From JBAXXL01 sp038206725 (GTDB lineage Bacteria > Bacteroidota > Ignavibacteria > Kapaibacteriales > UBA2268), in assembly GCA_038206725.1 (NCBI GenBank), contig JBBRAO010000052.1, positions 1 through 14,617 on the forward strand: a stretch of 14,617 bases of DNA. Reading direction: 5' to 3'. Position numbers and translations under genes: made by a program. Under the pieces are notes generated by a model. It did not search any database. It was not told where the DNA came from and worked only from the letters and a program-made list of their open reading frames with translations. Below, piece after piece: positions 14,546 through 14,617 of this stretch (within the stretch, counting starts at the first letter, position 1; every line of letters starts with the position of its first letter).

Positions 14546-14617
14546 ACAGTTAGAATACATATCATTAATGATAATAAAGGTGACAATAAAAGGGAAATAA
14601 TTAAAAATATTGACATT

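Overview
The window looks like chromosomal DNA from a low-GC member of the Bacteroidota/Chlorobiota (FCB) group, possibly Ignavibacteria- or Kapabacteria-like. The grounds are a secreted protein with a type IX secretion (T9SS) C-terminal sorting domain, several TAnnTTTG-type -7 promoter elements, and many short palindromic repeats between genes and even inside the sorting domain. The lineage is inferred; there is no rRNA or tRNA to fix it.

Layout. 1-236 is AT-rich spacer with three palindromic elements. 237-2954 (minus) encodes a 905-residue secreted protein with 14 RCC1 repeats, a fibronectin III-like domain and a T9SS tail; two palindromes lie in frame within the tail. 2955-3344 is a divergent intergenic region with a possible structured RNA that ends at a strong terminator. 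A PIF1/RecD-like helicase (3345-4709) and a DUF1015 protein (4815-6068) follow on the plus strand. After a cluster of hairpin repeats (6082-6237) comes a two-gene type II restriction-modification operon: a probable PD-(D/E)xK endonuclease (6360-7451) overlapping by ATGA a D12-class adenine methyltransferase (7448-8281). The best promoter in the window, TTG-N19-TAGTTTTG, precedes it.

To the right of the operon, 8282-8658 holds a remnant of the 3' end of lysA (diaminopimelate decarboxylase, minus strand) and four more hairpins. A UvrD-type helicase fused to a RecB/AddB-like iron-sulfur nuclease (8659-11403) and rmuC (11533-12795) are both on the minus strand. After a repeat-bearing spacer, a DUF2279 gene lacking its 5' end abuts a 5'-truncated IS5-family transposase at about 13973-13978; both are broken genes.

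How it fits together: the middle of the window is DNA-processing machinery (two helicases, a helicase-nuclease, an R-M pair and RmuC). The R-M pair has the signs of an acquired module: it is bracketed by a 13-nt direct repeat belonging to a palindromic family and sits next to a destroyed housekeeping gene. I found no CRISPR array, tRNA, rRNA or clearly new multi-gene system. The points most worth checking are the palindrome insertions in coding sequence, the endonuclease of unrecognised specificity, the lysA scar, the possible ncRNA and the IS/DUF2279 junction.
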